Below are positions 53,433 to 62,202 of a stretch of 64,000 nucleotides of DNA, piece after piece; position 1 is the first letter of the stretch, and every line of letters begins with the position of its first letter. Position numbers and translations under genes: made by a program. The notes beneath the pieces are model-generated. The model had not been told where the DNA came from, made no database searches, and saw only the letters and a list, made by a program, of their open reading frames with translations. Location of the stretch: the NCBI GenBank assembly GCA_963720695.1, contig CAVRGG010000004.1:62001-126000 (forward strand), written 5' to 3'. The DNA comes from UBA668 sp963720695. GTDB lineage: Bacteria; Actinomycetota; Acidimicrobiia; Acidimicrobiales; Ilumatobacteraceae.

Positions 53433-55037
53433 TCAGCGCGACAGACCGAGGCGTTCGATCTGTTCGAGCGGCGCGTCGAGGTCGTGGAGGGCGTCGAGCA
53501 GCAGGGTCTGCATCCGCCGCTCGGTGGACTCACCCACTCGGTTCTCGGCTTCGATCGGGTCGACGTCGAGATCGTAGAGGTGGTGCCTGCCGACGTTGGC
53601 GCCGCCGCTGACCCAGAACGGGAGCGCGTCGCCTGCCTGGAACGGCTGACGGATCACGGGCACCTCGCTACCGGGCATGCGATCGAGCCACGCCCTCCCG
53701 TCGGGCTTGGGCAGCTCGGTGATCCCCTTGACGTGCACCGGCATCGTGCTCCAGCGGTTGCTCCACATGCTCAACGGGAAGTTGTCACCTTCCGGCGCAC
53801 GGGCGTACTTCCACCGCCCGTCGGTGACCTGTACCCAGTTCCCGAACACCCCGCCGATGGCCCACTCACGCACGGATGTCGCCGCACCGGACAGGAGCGG
53901 CACAAGGGAACGTCCGTGGGTGGTGTGTGCAGGTGACACGCCGAATGCGTCGGCGATCGTGGCGTGGAGGTCGACCGCTGTGGTGAGTGCCCCACACTCG
54001 CCCCCGCCCGAGACGCCCGGCCAGTGGATCAAGAGCGGGATGTGACCGAGTGGCTCGAACTGCGGCACCATCGGTTTGCCCCAGATGTCCTGACCACCAC
54101 GCTCCTCCCCGAGGTAGTGCCCGTGATCGGTGCACACGATCACCGCAGTGTCGTCCCACAGGTGATGCCGGTCGAGTTCCCCCATCAGCCGGCCGAACCA
54201 ATGGTCGATCATCGACAGCTTGGCTCCGTAGTTGCCGCGGAGATGCACCGCCTCGGCCTCGCTGAGATGGCCCCCGCTGCGGCCACCGACGACGTACGGC
54301 GGCCAGATCAGACGGTCGCCCTCCCACGCCTCCGACTCGTAGAGACCCTGCCAGGGCTCCGGCGTGTCGAACGGCTCGTGCGGGTCGAACTCGTCGACGA
54401 ACAGCAGCCACGGTCGATCGCGGTGCTGTACCGCCGCACCGGCGAGCCAGTCGGCGGCTGCACTCATCGTGCGTGGCCCCGGGTAGTCGGTCTCGTCGCG
54501 GAAGAACGTTCGGCTGCGGTCGTAGCCGCGCTCCAGATGAGGAGCCATGTCGCCGAAGCGGCGGCGCAGGAACCAGTCGCCCGTGGCCGCAGGAGGGGCC
54601 GGGACGCCGATCCAACTGGGGTCGAGCCATGTGCGCCACGGGTCGCCCTCGTGACCGCGGACGTAGTCCCAGCCACCGAAGTCGGTGTGGTAGTTCTCAC
54701 CACCGCTCTCGAACAGGTGCGGGTGGTCGGTGACCAGCATCGTGAGGACCCCGTGGTCGCGCAGATCCACCGTGATCGGCTGCTCCCAGAGCTCGATCGA
54801 ACCCCACGGCCGCCACAGGAAGTCGAGCGAGCCGCACAGGATGTCGTGGCGCGCAGGCATGCACGGCAGCGAGCCGGTCACATGGTTCGTGAACCTGGTG
54901 GCGCGCTCAGCGGCGAAGCGGTCGAGGTTGGGTGTCGTGAACTCCGTCCCGCCGTAGCTGCCGAGCATGTGCCGGTTCAACGAGTCGAGCAGCACGACGA
55001 CGACGTTCCGAGGCGCACGGGTGCCGTTGGAGGTCAT
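53433..55037 (-). CDS. Sulfatase, formylglycine-dependent, operon-encoded
   Basis: A 534-residue type I sulfatase. Metal Asp18 is in VVVVLLDSLNRHMLGSYGG, the C-x-P-x-R motif is at Cys59 (LPCMPARHD), and the metal pair lies in VIVCTDHGHYLGEERGG. No signal peptide, so the substrate must be imported or made inside. It is the last gene of a five-gene operon, 18 bases after the TauE/SafE permease gene. Pairing with that permease suggests removal of released sulfur oxyanion. Substrate unknown; the downstream position next to racemase and GNAT genes hints at an amino-acid-like sulfate ester (inference). Confidence 0.92.
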   Translation of the reverse strand: MTSNGTRAPRNVVVVLLDSLNRHMLGSYGGTEFTTPNLDRFAAERATRFTNHVTGSLPCMPARHDILCGSLDFLWRPWGSIELWEQPITVDLRDHGVLTMLVTDHPHLFESGGENYHTDFGGWDYVRGHEGDPWRTWLDPSWIGVPAPPAATGDWFLRRRFGDMAPHLERGYDRSRTFFRDETDYPGPRTMSAAADWLAGAAVQHRDRPWLLFVDEFDPHEPFDTPEPWQGLYESEAWEGDRLIWPPYVVGGRSGGHLSEAEAVHLRGNYGAKLSMIDHWFGRLMGELDRHHLWDDTAVIVCTDHGHYLGEERGGQDIWGKPMVPQFEPLGHIPLLIHWPGVSGGGECGALTTAVDLHATIADAFGVSPAHTTHGRSLVPLLSGAATSVREWAIGGVFGNWVQVTDGRWKYARAPEGDNFPLSMWSNRWSTMPVHVKGITELPKPDGRAWLDRMPGSEVPVIRQPFQAGDALPFWVSGGANVGRHHLYDLDVDPIEAENRVGESTERRMQTLLLDALHDLDAPLEQIERLGLSR

Positions 55038-55055
55038 GGCTGGCAGCTTGTCATG

Positions 55056-55802
55056 TCACGTGAGCGCGAAGACGATGGTGCTCGCACCCGCGAGGAACAG
55101 CAGCCCGAGCACCAGGACCCGGAACCGTTCGCCGTGGATGTGGCGTCGGATCGGCCACGCGACGACCTGGCCGATCACCCATGCCGGAACGGCGACAGCC
55201 GCCGCGCGGGCACCGTCCAGCGTGAGCTTGCCGTCGATCGCGAAGAGCGTCAGGCCGCCGATGTTGCTGAACGCGAACACGGTCGTGATCGTCGCACGGA
55301 ACGCAGGCGCCTCGAGGTGCCGCGACTGGAGCCCGAAGACCAGCGGCGGGCCGTTGGTCGACAACGACGTGTTCAACACCCCCGACAGGAACCCGACCCC
55401 GAAGTCGAGCGACGGCCCGACGTGAGTGAAGTTCAGTCGTGCGGCAAGAAGGCCGGTGGCGATCAGCACGGCCACGCCCAGGATGAGGCGCAACGTCTCG
55501 TCGGGCACGACGTTCAGCGCGAAGAGCCCAAGTGGCATGCCGAAGAACGCGGCGATGATCATCCGCTGCGCCAGCGGTCGAACGGTGTCGGCTCGGAGAT
55601 GCCACGCCAGCCATGTCGTGCTGATCATGCCGAGCAACGTGCTGACGACCACGGCCTGTTGGACCGGGATGGCCAGCGTCATGATCGGCATCGCCAGGAG
55701 GGCGAAGCCGAACCCGGCGAGCACGAGGACGAACGCGCCCGCGAAGACCGCCACGGCCACCACGATGAGTTCGGTTGCCGTCACGGCATCGGAGTCTTCC
55801 AC
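55056..55802 (-). CDS. TSUP family permease (TauE/SafE)
   Basis: A 248-residue membrane protein with eight hydrophobic helices in two repeats, each with a Gly/Pro-rich re-entrant motif (LAGFGFALLAMPIM and GVGFLSGVLNTSLSTNGPPLV). TSUP proteins carry sulfite, sulfoacetate or other sulfur-containing anions, in most cases outward. Placed 24 bases after the GNAT gene and 18 before the sulfatase gene. The substrate is likely a sulfur oxyanion or organosulfonate, inferred from the sulfatase neighbour. An in-frame GTG at 55784 is an alternative start. Confidence 0.9.
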   Translation of the reverse strand: MEDSDAVTATELIVVAVAVFAGAFVLVLAGFGFALLAMPIMTLAIPVQQAVVVSTLLGMISTTWLAWHLRADTVRPLAQRMIIAAFFGMPLGLFALNVVPDETLRLILGVAVLIATGLLAARLNFTHVGPSLDFGVGFLSGVLNTSLSTNGPPLVFGLQSRHLEAPAFRATITTVFAFSNIGGLTLFAIDGKLTLDGARAAAVAVPAWVIGQVVAWPIRRHIHGERFRVLVLGLLFLAGASTIVFALT

Positions 55803-55826
55803 TTGCGTCGGCCGACGACGAAGCGG

Positions 55827-56501
55827 TCAGCGCGACAGCGTGTACGTGCGTGCGACGCGGTCGACACCGGTTGCCACCCACCCGTCGTCGAGATGCGGCG
55901 CCATCGCCGCTCGAATCGCCAGGCGGGCGGCGAGTGCCTCGGGTGCGGAGGCAGCGATCTGCTCGGGTGTCACCGGCGGTACCTCCAACACGAACGACTC
56001 GACGAAGGAGGGTCGCTCCCCCACCAGGTTCCACTGCACCGTGAGCCGATCGCTGGGCAACGAGCCGTTGATGCCGGCGAGCGCTCCGTAATGGTTGACG
56101 TGGTAGGCGACGCCGAGCGCGGCGAGCTTGTTGAGGTTCAGATGGGCGTTCCTCAGCTGCAGCGGGTCGAAGGTCCAGCGCATCGCGGTGTAGCCGTGGG
56201 TGCGGCACCACACCGCCTGCTCGCGCTTGATCCGTTCCCCCAGTCCGGTCCCACGCAGGTCGGGGTGCACGGCGAGGTAGTGCGAGTGCAGCACATGAGG
56301 GTCGCGCGTCGCGAAACCGTACGCGGCCCCGACGAGCCGATCGCCGTCGAAGGCGCCGAGGGCCATGCCCCCTTCGCTGATGGTGGCCACCAGCATGTTC
56401 ACCGAGACCCGCTCGTCGTCGCCGCCCCAGATGAAGTCCTCGAACTCCGGCAGCACTTCGAGCTCCTCGGCGGTGGTGAGCGACCGGATCTCGATGGTCA
56501 C
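55827..56501 (-). CDS. GNAT family N-acyltransferase
   Basis: A 224-residue GNAT with the acyl-CoA loop in LAVHPDLRGTGLGERIKREQ (R-x2-G-x-G/A pattern). The C-terminal half resembles the GNATs co-encoded with enolase-superfamily N-acylamino-acid racemases, with ITxDPLxxxNA-like WTFDPLQLRNAHLNLNKLAALG. In that known pathway the GNAT N-succinylates a D-amino acid and the racemase inverts it. GTG start overlapping the racemase-like gene stop (GTGA). Substrate not established. Confidence 0.85.
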   Translation of the reverse strand: MTIEIRSLTTAEELEVLPEFEDFIWGGDDERVSVNMLVATISEGGMALGAFDGDRLVGAAYGFATRDPHVLHSHYLAVHPDLRGTGLGERIKREQAVWCRTHGYTAMRWTFDPLQLRNAHLNLNKLAALGVAYHVNHYGALAGINGSLPSDRLTVQWNLVGERPSFVESFVLEVPPVTPEQIAASAPEALAARLAIRAAMAPHLDDGWVATGVDRVARTYTLSR

Positions 56502-57604
56502 CGCACCACTTCCGTCGTCCGGGTGACCTCCTGGAGGAACGTGCGGTCCAGCGTGACTCCGATGCCGGGACCTTCGGGCACCGCCATGATGCCGTTGACG
56601 GCCTCGAGTTGCTGCTCGACGATGTCGCGTGCGTAGGTGCGGCTCGCCGAGGCGGTGTCGCCCGGGTAGACGAAGCCGGGCATGGTGGCGAGATGGATGT
56701 TGTGGGCGCGCCCCACGCCGGTCTCCAGCATCCCCCCGCACCACATCGGGACGTTGCGGGCGACGCACAGGTCGTTGATCTCACGGACCGACTGCAGGCC
56801 TCCGACGCGGGCGACCTTGACGTTGACGACCGTGCACGACCCGAGGTCGAGCGCCGACTTCACCCGCGCCGGCGAGGTGAGCGATTCGTCGAGACACAGC
56901 GGGGTGCGCAGCTGGCGGGCGAGCGTCGCGTGTTCGGTGAGGTCGTCCCAGTGCAAGGGCTGCTCGATGTAGTGCAGACCGAATCCGTCGATCTCGCGCA
57001 GCACCGGCAGCATGTCGAGGCTGTAGGCAGAGTTGGCGTCGACGGTGAGCTCGATCGAGGGGAACTCGGCGCGCACCGCGGCGAGGAGCTCGAGATCCCA
57101 GCCGGGTTCGATCTTCAGCTTGACCCGCTGATAGCCCTGCTCGACGTGACGGCGCACGCTCTCGACGGTCTCGGGCACCGAGTTCATGCCGAGGCTGGCA
57201 CCCACGGGAATGGAGGTGCGGTCGCCGCCGACCAGGGTGCGCAGCGGGACACCCTGCTGACGGGCGTACGCGTCCCACACGGCCAGCTCGAGGGCCGTCT
57301 TCGCCATCGGGTTGCCGCGCCAGTGGGCCCACCGGGCGGTCAGCTCCGAGGGGTGGTCGACGCCGTGTTCGAGCAGGTCAGGGACGAAGGCCTCGCGCAG
57401 GAGGTAGTGCGCCCCGGTGATGGTCTCCTCTCGGAACGCGGGGAACGGGTCCATCGCGCTCTCGCCGTAGCCCTCCACGCCCTCGGACCGCACCGTGACG
57501 AGGATCGCGACCTTCTCGCGCTCCTCGGCGAACGAGGTGCGGAACGGCGACCGATAGGGCAGCTCGATGATCCGCAGTTCCACTTCGTCGATCTTCACGA
57601 GCAC
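56498..57604 (-). CDS. Enolase-superfamily o-succinylbenzoate synthase/N-acylamino-acid racemase
   Basis: A 368-residue member of the MenC/NSAR branch. The catalytic Lys pair is in the KLKIEPG and VNVKVARVGG segments; metal ligands are Asp in LTVDANSAY, Glu in YIEQPL and Asp in CLDESL. The N-terminal capping domain opens with the usual RSPFRTSFAEER. It could make o-succinylbenzoate (menaquinone) or racemise N-acylamino acids. The adjacent GNAT and an amino-acid importer across the divergent promoter favour the racemase role. No other menaquinone gene is in the window. Confidence 0.9.
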   Translation of the reverse strand: MLVKIDEVELRIIELPYRSPFRTSFAEEREKVAILVTVRSEGVEGYGESAMDPFPAFREETITGAHYLLREAFVPDLLEHGVDHPSELTARWAHWRGNPMAKTALELAVWDAYARQQGVPLRTLVGGDRTSIPVGASLGMNSVPETVESVRRHVEQGYQRVKLKIEPGWDLELLAAVRAEFPSIELTVDANSAYSLDMLPVLREIDGFGLHYIEQPLHWDDLTEHATLARQLRTPLCLDESLTSPARVKSALDLGSCTVVNVKVARVGGLQSVREINDLCVARNVPMWCGGMLETGVGRAHNIHLATMPGFVYPGDTASASRTYARDIVEQQLEAVNGIMAVPEGPGIGVTLDRTFLQEVTRTTEVVR

Positions 57605-57607
57605 TTC

Positions 57608-59419
57608 CTACCAGGTGTCGATGTTGGGTCGCTTCTTCCCCTGTCGTGGCGCCGGTGCGGGCGCCGACGACAACACGGCGGCGATCCAGCGGCGGCTGTC
57701 GGCCGGATCGATGACGTCGTCGATCTCGTAGTGGGACGCGACGTTCACCGCCTTGCCGACCTCGTACATCCGGTCGACCATCGTCTGGAACGTGCGCTCG
57801 CGCTCGTCGAGGTCGTCGATCGCCGCGAGCTCGTTGCGGTACCCCAACCGCACCGCACCTTCGAGGCCCATCCCGCCGAACTCGCCCGTGGGCCATGCCA
57901 CGCACGCCTGCGGGGCCTTCGTGCTCCCGCCCATCATCGCCTGCGCGCCCAGGCCGTAGCTCTTGCGGAGGACGATGCTGATCGTGGGGACCGAGATGTT
58001 CGCACCGGTGACGAACAGCCGGCTGCAGTGGCGCACGAGGGCGGTCTTCTCGACTTCCGGGCCGACCATCATCCCGGGGGTGTCGACCAGCGTGACCACG
58101 GGGATGTCGAACGCGTCGCACACCTGCAGGAATCGGGCGGCCTTGTCGGCACCGTCGCTGTCGATGGCACCGGCGAGATGGTTCGGGTTGTTGGCGACGA
58201 CCCCCACCGGTCGACCCTCCACGCGGGCCAACGCGGTGACCATCCCGAGCCCGAAGTCGCGCCGTAGCTCGAGCACGCTGTCCGTGTCGAACATCCGCTG
58301 GATCACCTGGCGCACGTCGTAGCTGCGTTTGCGGTCCTCGGGGATCACGTGCCGCAGCTCGCGCTGGTCGGCGCACGCCCAGTCGTCGGTGACTCCCTGG
58401 AAGTAGCCGAGGTACTGCTTGGCAGCCGCGACCGCCTCCGCTTCGTCCTCGACGGCGATGTCCACCACACCGTTGGCCTGCTGCACGGCCATCGGCCCGA
58501 TCTCGTGGGGATCGAACACGCCCAGGCCGCCACCCTCGATCATCGCCGGGCCACCCATGCCGATGTTGCTGTCCGCGGTGGCGATCACGACGTCGCAACA
58601 GCCGAGGATGGCCGCGTTGCCGGCGAAGCAGTAGCCCGCGTTGATCCCCACGATCGGAACGAGGCCCGACAGCTCGGCGAAGTACATGAACGCCAGGCAG
58701 TCCAGTCCGCTGACCCCCATCATGTCGGTGTCGCCCGGGCGACCGCCGCCTCCCTCGGTGAAGAAGACCACCGGCAGACGCAGCCGCTCGGCGAGCTCGA
58801 ACAGCCGATCCTTCTTGCGGTGGTTCTGGCCGCCCTGGGTGCCGGCGAGCACGGTGTAGTCGTAGCTCATCGCCACGATCGGGTGGCCGGCGACCTTCCC
58901 CAGGCCGCCGATCATGCCGTCGGCCGGCGTACGGGCGATGAGATCCTCGAGGGAACGGCGCCGGCGCTGGGGGGCGATCACCACGGGCCCGTACTCGACG
59001 AACGAGTCGGGATCGACGAGATCGGCGACGTTCTCCCGAGCAGTCCGGCGACCGACCTTGCGCCGTCGGTCGACGGCGTCCGGGCGGGCGGCGTCGAGCC
59101 CGACCTCGTGGCGGGCGATCGCTTCCGCAAGATCGGCGCGCACGTGAGCCGGATCCTCGGCGACCTCCGCCTTCGCCACGGCGAGCTCGACGATTCCGGG
59201 CTCCACGAGCGCCACCGTGGACCCTTCCATCACCGTCGCGCCCGGCGCGACCAGCAACGACGTCACCGAACCGTCGGCGACGCTCTCGATCGCGTGATGC
59301 ATCTTCATCGACTCGATCAGCATCAACTGCTGGCCCTTGCGCACGGACTGCCCGACAGCGACGTCGACCGTCACGATCGTGCCCTGCATCGGTGCGTGAA
59401 TCTCGACGGTGTCCCCCAC
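57608..59419 (-). CDS. Biotinyl-carboxyltransferase fusion of the acyl-CoA carboxylase family
   Basis: 603 residues. An N-terminal biotinyl domain (residues 1-70; biotin Lys in ESMKMHH) is fused to a full carboxyltransferase of the PccB/AccD type (about 105-600). The latter shows the N half GGLGKVAGHPIVAMSYDYTVLAGTQGG (written in part), and the acyl-CoA/biotin oxyanion loops GGGGRPGDTD and GFG-equivalent FGGMGLEGAV. No biotin carboxylase is included, so a separate BC subunit must act with it. It is not the standard BC-BCCP plus CT layout. GTG 59419 is chosen as the start of the biotinyl domain. First gene of the five-gene operon; the next gene is 3 bases away. Confidence 0.88.
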   Translation of the reverse strand: MGDTVEIHAPMQGTIVTVDVAVGQSVRKGQQLMLIESMKMHHAIESVADGSVTSLLVAPGATVMEGSTVALVEPGIVELAVAKAEVAEDPAHVRADLAEAIARHEVGLDAARPDAVDRRRKVGRRTARENVADLVDPDSFVEYGPVVIAPQRRRRSLEDLIARTPADGMIGGLGKVAGHPIVAMSYDYTVLAGTQGGQNHRKKDRLFELAERLRLPVVFFTEGGGGRPGDTDMMGVSGLDCLAFMYFAELSGLVPIVGINAGYCFAGNAAILGCCDVVIATADSNIGMGGPAMIEGGGLGVFDPHEIGPMAVQQANGVVDIAVEDEAEAVAAAKQYLGYFQGVTDDWACADQRELRHVIPEDRKRSYDVRQVIQRMFDTDSVLELRRDFGLGMVTALARVEGRPVGVVANNPNHLAGAIDSDGADKAARFLQVCDAFDIPVVTLVDTPGMMVGPEVEKTALVRHCSRLFVTGANISVPTISIVLRKSYGLGAQAMMGGSTKAPQACVAWPTGEFGGMGLEGAVRLGYRNELAAIDDLDERERTFQTMVDRMYEVGKAVNVASHYEIDDVIDPADSRRWIAAVLSSAPAPAPRQGKKRPNIDTW

Positions 59420-59550
59420 GGCGCCGACGGTAGCGGACGGCCGCCGGTCGGCCCGGTTCGGACCCGGGGCCGGTGGTACACGAAGGGTCCGGAGCGCTAT
59501 TCTCCCCATCTTCCGGGGATCTCCCGTCAAACCCGGTCAAGGAAAACACC

Positions 59551-60408
59551 ATGCGTTCCCGTCATCTCCTCATGGGCGCGGCTGCTGCCGCGCTCGTCCT
59601 CGCGTCGTGCGGCAGCGACTCGAAGTCTTCGAGCGACACCACCGCCGACACCGGCACCCCCACCGGCTCCACCGTGGTCGCAGCTCCCGCCGCGATCGCG
59701 TCCGCCGGCACCCTGCTCTTCTGCAGCGACATCAGCTACCCGCCCGAAGAGTTCTACGACGGCACCACGCCGGTCGGCTCCGACATCGAGATCGGCAACG
59801 AGATCGCCGCCCGGATGGGCGTCAAGGCCGACTTCGTCAACACCGGCTTCGACGGCATCATCCCCGCCCTGCTCGGGAAGAAGTGCGACGCCATCATCTC
59901 CGGCATGAACGACACCGAGGAGCGCGCCAAGCAGGTCACGTTCGTCGACTACATGAGCGTCGGCCAGTCGTTCATGGTGCAGGCCGGTAACCCCAAGGCG
60001 ATCCAGTCGATCGACGACATCGCCGGCAAGTCCGTGTCGGTCGAGGTCGGCACCTCCAACGCCGACTTCCTCACCGCCAAGTCGGCGGAGTTCGAGGCGG
60101 CAGGCAAGCCGGCCATCGACATCCAGATCTTCCCCAAGGACACCGACGCCGCCAACGCCCTGCGCACCAACAAGGTCGACGCCTACTTCGGTGACGCCCC
60201 GGTCGTGGCGTACTACGTGAAGACCGCACCCGACGCGTTCGCGTTCGGCGGAGACGCCATCAACCCGATCCCCGTCGGCATCGCCCTTCGCCCGGACGAC
60301 GCCCTGATCGCCGCGGTCCAGACGGTCGTCGACTCGATGTACGCCGACGGTTCGATGCTGACCATCCTCGGCAAGTGGGAAATGACCACGTCAGCGCTGC
60401 AGAAGTAG
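59551..60408 (+). CDS. Amino-acid ABC transporter substrate-binding lipoprotein
   Basis: A 285-residue periplasmic-type binding protein of SBP family 3. Lipobox LASC (Cys21), a Thr/Ser linker, then LLFCSDISYPPEEFYDGTTPVGSDIEIGNEIA (described in part), the hinge KKCDAIISGMNDTEERAKQV and VGIALRPDDALI. The arginine/polar-residue binding pattern (R in TEERAKQV) marks an alpha-amino-acid ligand. AAGGA ribosome site before ATG 59551. A TATTCT -10-like element lies at 59498. First of three importer genes, divergent from the carboxylase operon with a 131-base control region. Confidence 0.93.
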   Translation: MRSRHLLMGAAAAALVLASCGSDSKSSSDTTADTGTPTGSTVVAAPAAIASAGTLLFCSDISYPPEEFYDGTTPVGSDIEIGNEIAARMGVKADFVNTGFDGIIPALLGKKCDAIISGMNDTEERAKQVTFVDYMSVGQSFMVQAGNPKAIQSIDDIAGKSVSVEVGTSNADFLTAKSAEFEAAGKPAIDIQIFPKDTDAANALRTNKVDAYFGDAPVVAYYVKTAPDAFAFGGDAINPIPVGIALRPDDALIAAVQTVVDSMYADGSMLTILGKWEMTTSALQK

Positions 60409-60421
60409 CGCTGACCACTCG

Positions 60422-61207
60422 ATGATCGCGATCGCCTTCGACTGGAGCACGTTCTGGGGGTATCTCCTCCCCCCGGACGAACTCACCCGCAACGCGTTGT
60501 ACCTCACCCTGGGCATCTCTGTCGTCGCCCAGTTCTTCGGGGTGCTGTTCGGGTTGATCTCGGCGTTGATGCAGCGATCGAAGTTCCGCGTGCTGCGGTT
60601 GATCTCGGGCACCTATGTCTGGTTCTTCCGCGGCACGCCGGTCATCGTGCAGATCTTCTTCATCTACTTCGGGGCGAACCTGTTCCTCGGGTTCGACCTG
60701 TTCCCACGGGAAGCCAACATCCTGTGGTTCTCCATCAACGGTGCGGTGCTGGCCGGCACGGTCGCGCTCTCGATCAACGAGGGTGCCTACATGTCCGAGA
60801 TCGTGCGGGCCGGCATCGCTGCCGTGGACCACGGCCAGATGGAGGCTGCGAAGACGGTCGGGATGCGCCAGACCCTCGCGATGCGGCGCATCGTGTTGCC
60901 CCAGGCAGCCCGCGTGATCCTGCCGCCGCTCGGCAACGAGTTCAACAACATGTTGAAGACCACCTCGCTGCTGGCGTTCATCAGCGTCCGCGAACTGTTC
61001 CAGGACGCCGAGATCCGATACTCGTCGTCGTTCAAGCCCGCGGAGTACTTCGCCGGCGTCGCCGTCCTCTACCTGTTCCTCACCACATTGTGGGGATTCG
61101 TGCAGAAGGCCATCGAGCACAAGTTCAGCGAGAGCGACCGTGACGCCACCATGGAGTCCGACAACTGGGCCAAGCGCAACCTCGGCCGCTTGATCGGGGG
61201 GCACTGA
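60422..61207 (+). CDS. Amino-acid ABC transporter permease (HisMQ type)
   Basis: A 261-residue polar-amino-acid permease with five or six helices. N-terminal NALYLTLGISVVAQFFGVLFG, the family segment YVWFFRGTPVIVQIFFIYFG, and the EAA loop EAAKTVGMRQTLAMRRIVLPQAARVILPP (described in part) that docks onto the ATPase. Fourteen bases after the binding-protein gene; its stop overlaps the ATPase start (TGATG). Confidence 0.95.
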   Translation: MIAIAFDWSTFWGYLLPPDELTRNALYLTLGISVVAQFFGVLFGLISALMQRSKFRVLRLISGTYVWFFRGTPVIVQIFFIYFGANLFLGFDLFPREANILWFSINGAVLAGTVALSINEGAYMSEIVRAGIAAVDHGQMEAAKTVGMRQTLAMRRIVLPQAARVILPPLGNEFNNMLKTTSLLAFISVRELFQDAEIRYSSSFKPAEYFAGVAVLYLFLTTLWGFVQKAIEHKFSESDRDATMESDNWAKRNLGRLIGGH

Positions 61208-61977
61208 TGAGCAACGACTACATCGTCGACGCGGTCGACGTCCACAAGCGCTTCGGCAAGGTCGAGGTGCTCAAGGGCGTCAGCCTGCAGGTGTCGCTGC
61301 GCGAGGTGGTCTGCATCATCGGCGCGTCGGGCTCGGGCAAGACGACCTTCCTGCGCACGCTCAACGCGCTCGAGACCATCGACTCCGGCTCCATCACCGT
61401 GCACGGTCACCGAGTCGGCTTCCAGGAGGGCAAGAACGGCACCCTCGTGAAGGCGTCCGAGCGGCACCTCGCCGAGGTGCGCAGCGAGATCGGCTTCGTG
61501 TTCCAGCGCTTCAACCTGTGGCCGCACATGACCGCACTGGAGAACATCATCGAGGCCCCGATGCGGGTGCGAGGCGTGAGCCGCGAGGAAGCGGTCGCGA
61601 CCGCCGAGGACCTGCTCGCTCGCGTCAAGTTGAGCGACAAGCGCAACGTCTACCCGGGGCGGCTCTCCGGCGGGCAGCAGCAGCGCGTGGCCATCGCCCG
61701 GTCCCTCGCGATGAAGCCGGCACTGATGCTGTTCGACGAGCCGACGAGCGCCCTCGACCCCGAGACCATCGGCGAGGTGCTCGACGTGATGAAGGAACTG
61801 GCCCTGGGCGGGATGACCATGGTGTGCGTCACCCACGAGATGGGGTTCGCCCGCGAGGTGAGCGACCGAGTGGTGATGATGGATGGTGGCGTGATCATCG
61901 AGGAAGGCACGCCCGAGCACTTCTTCACCAACCCCACCCACGAACGCACCCGTCAGTTCCTGTCGAAGATCCTCTGA
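61207..61977 (+). CDS. Amino-acid ABC transporter ATP-binding protein (GlnQ/HisP type)
   Basis: A 256-residue ATPase with Walker A GASGSGKTTFLRTLNALE, Q-loop FVFQRFNLWPHMTALENI, signature LSGGQQQRVAIARSLAM, Walker B LMLFDEPTSALDPE and switch His VTHEMGFAREV. The KNGTLVKASERHLAEVRSE insertion is typical of the histidine/lysine/arginine branch. It completes the importer operon, which a long hairpin at 62021-62063 probably ends. Confidence 0.95.
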   Translation: MSNDYIVDAVDVHKRFGKVEVLKGVSLQVSLREVVCIIGASGSGKTTFLRTLNALETIDSGSITVHGHRVGFQEGKNGTLVKASERHLAEVRSEIGFVFQRFNLWPHMTALENIIEAPMRVRGVSREEAVATAEDLLARVKLSDKRNVYPGRLSGGQQQRVAIARSLAMKPALMLFDEPTSALDPETIGEVLDVMKELALGGMTMVCVTHEMGFAREVSDRVVMMDGGVIIEEGTPEHFFTNPTHERTRQFLSKIL

Positions 61978-62020
61978 CCGGGCGCCGTCGCAACGAACCC
62001 CGCACTCGTCCTCCCCGATC

Positions 62021-62063
62021 GCAGGCCCGAAACCATGCCCTCTGGGCATGGTTCGCGACCTGC
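62021..62063 (+). terminator. Extended hairpin after the importer operon
   Basis: Perfect 10-bp inner stem (62031-62040 with 62044-62053, TCT loop) and an outer GCAGG/CCTGC pairing (62021-62025 with 62059-62063) separated by an internal loop. It starts 43 bases after the ATPase stop. No T-tract. Confidence 0.6.
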
Positions 62064-62202
62064 GTTCGCGACGACGACTCGGGTCGGTGTTTCGGGCCGA
62101 GTGTTGCCCGCATGGGTGCGATCCCCATCGTCGCCTGACGAATCCACATCCGAGGATGGGGGTGCTTGACGAACCCCCTCCGACGCTGGCGTAAGGTGCG
62201 CC

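Noticed and set aside
53964..56636. An 890-residue plus-strand frame across sulfatase, TSUP and GNAT genes
   Set aside because: Runs antisense through three recognised genes and has no recognisable domain.
56498..57604. menC for menaquinone synthesis
   Set aside because: Motifs cannot separate OSBS from N-acylamino-acid racemase; absence of other men genes and the adjacent GNAT favour the racemase, so no gene symbol was given.
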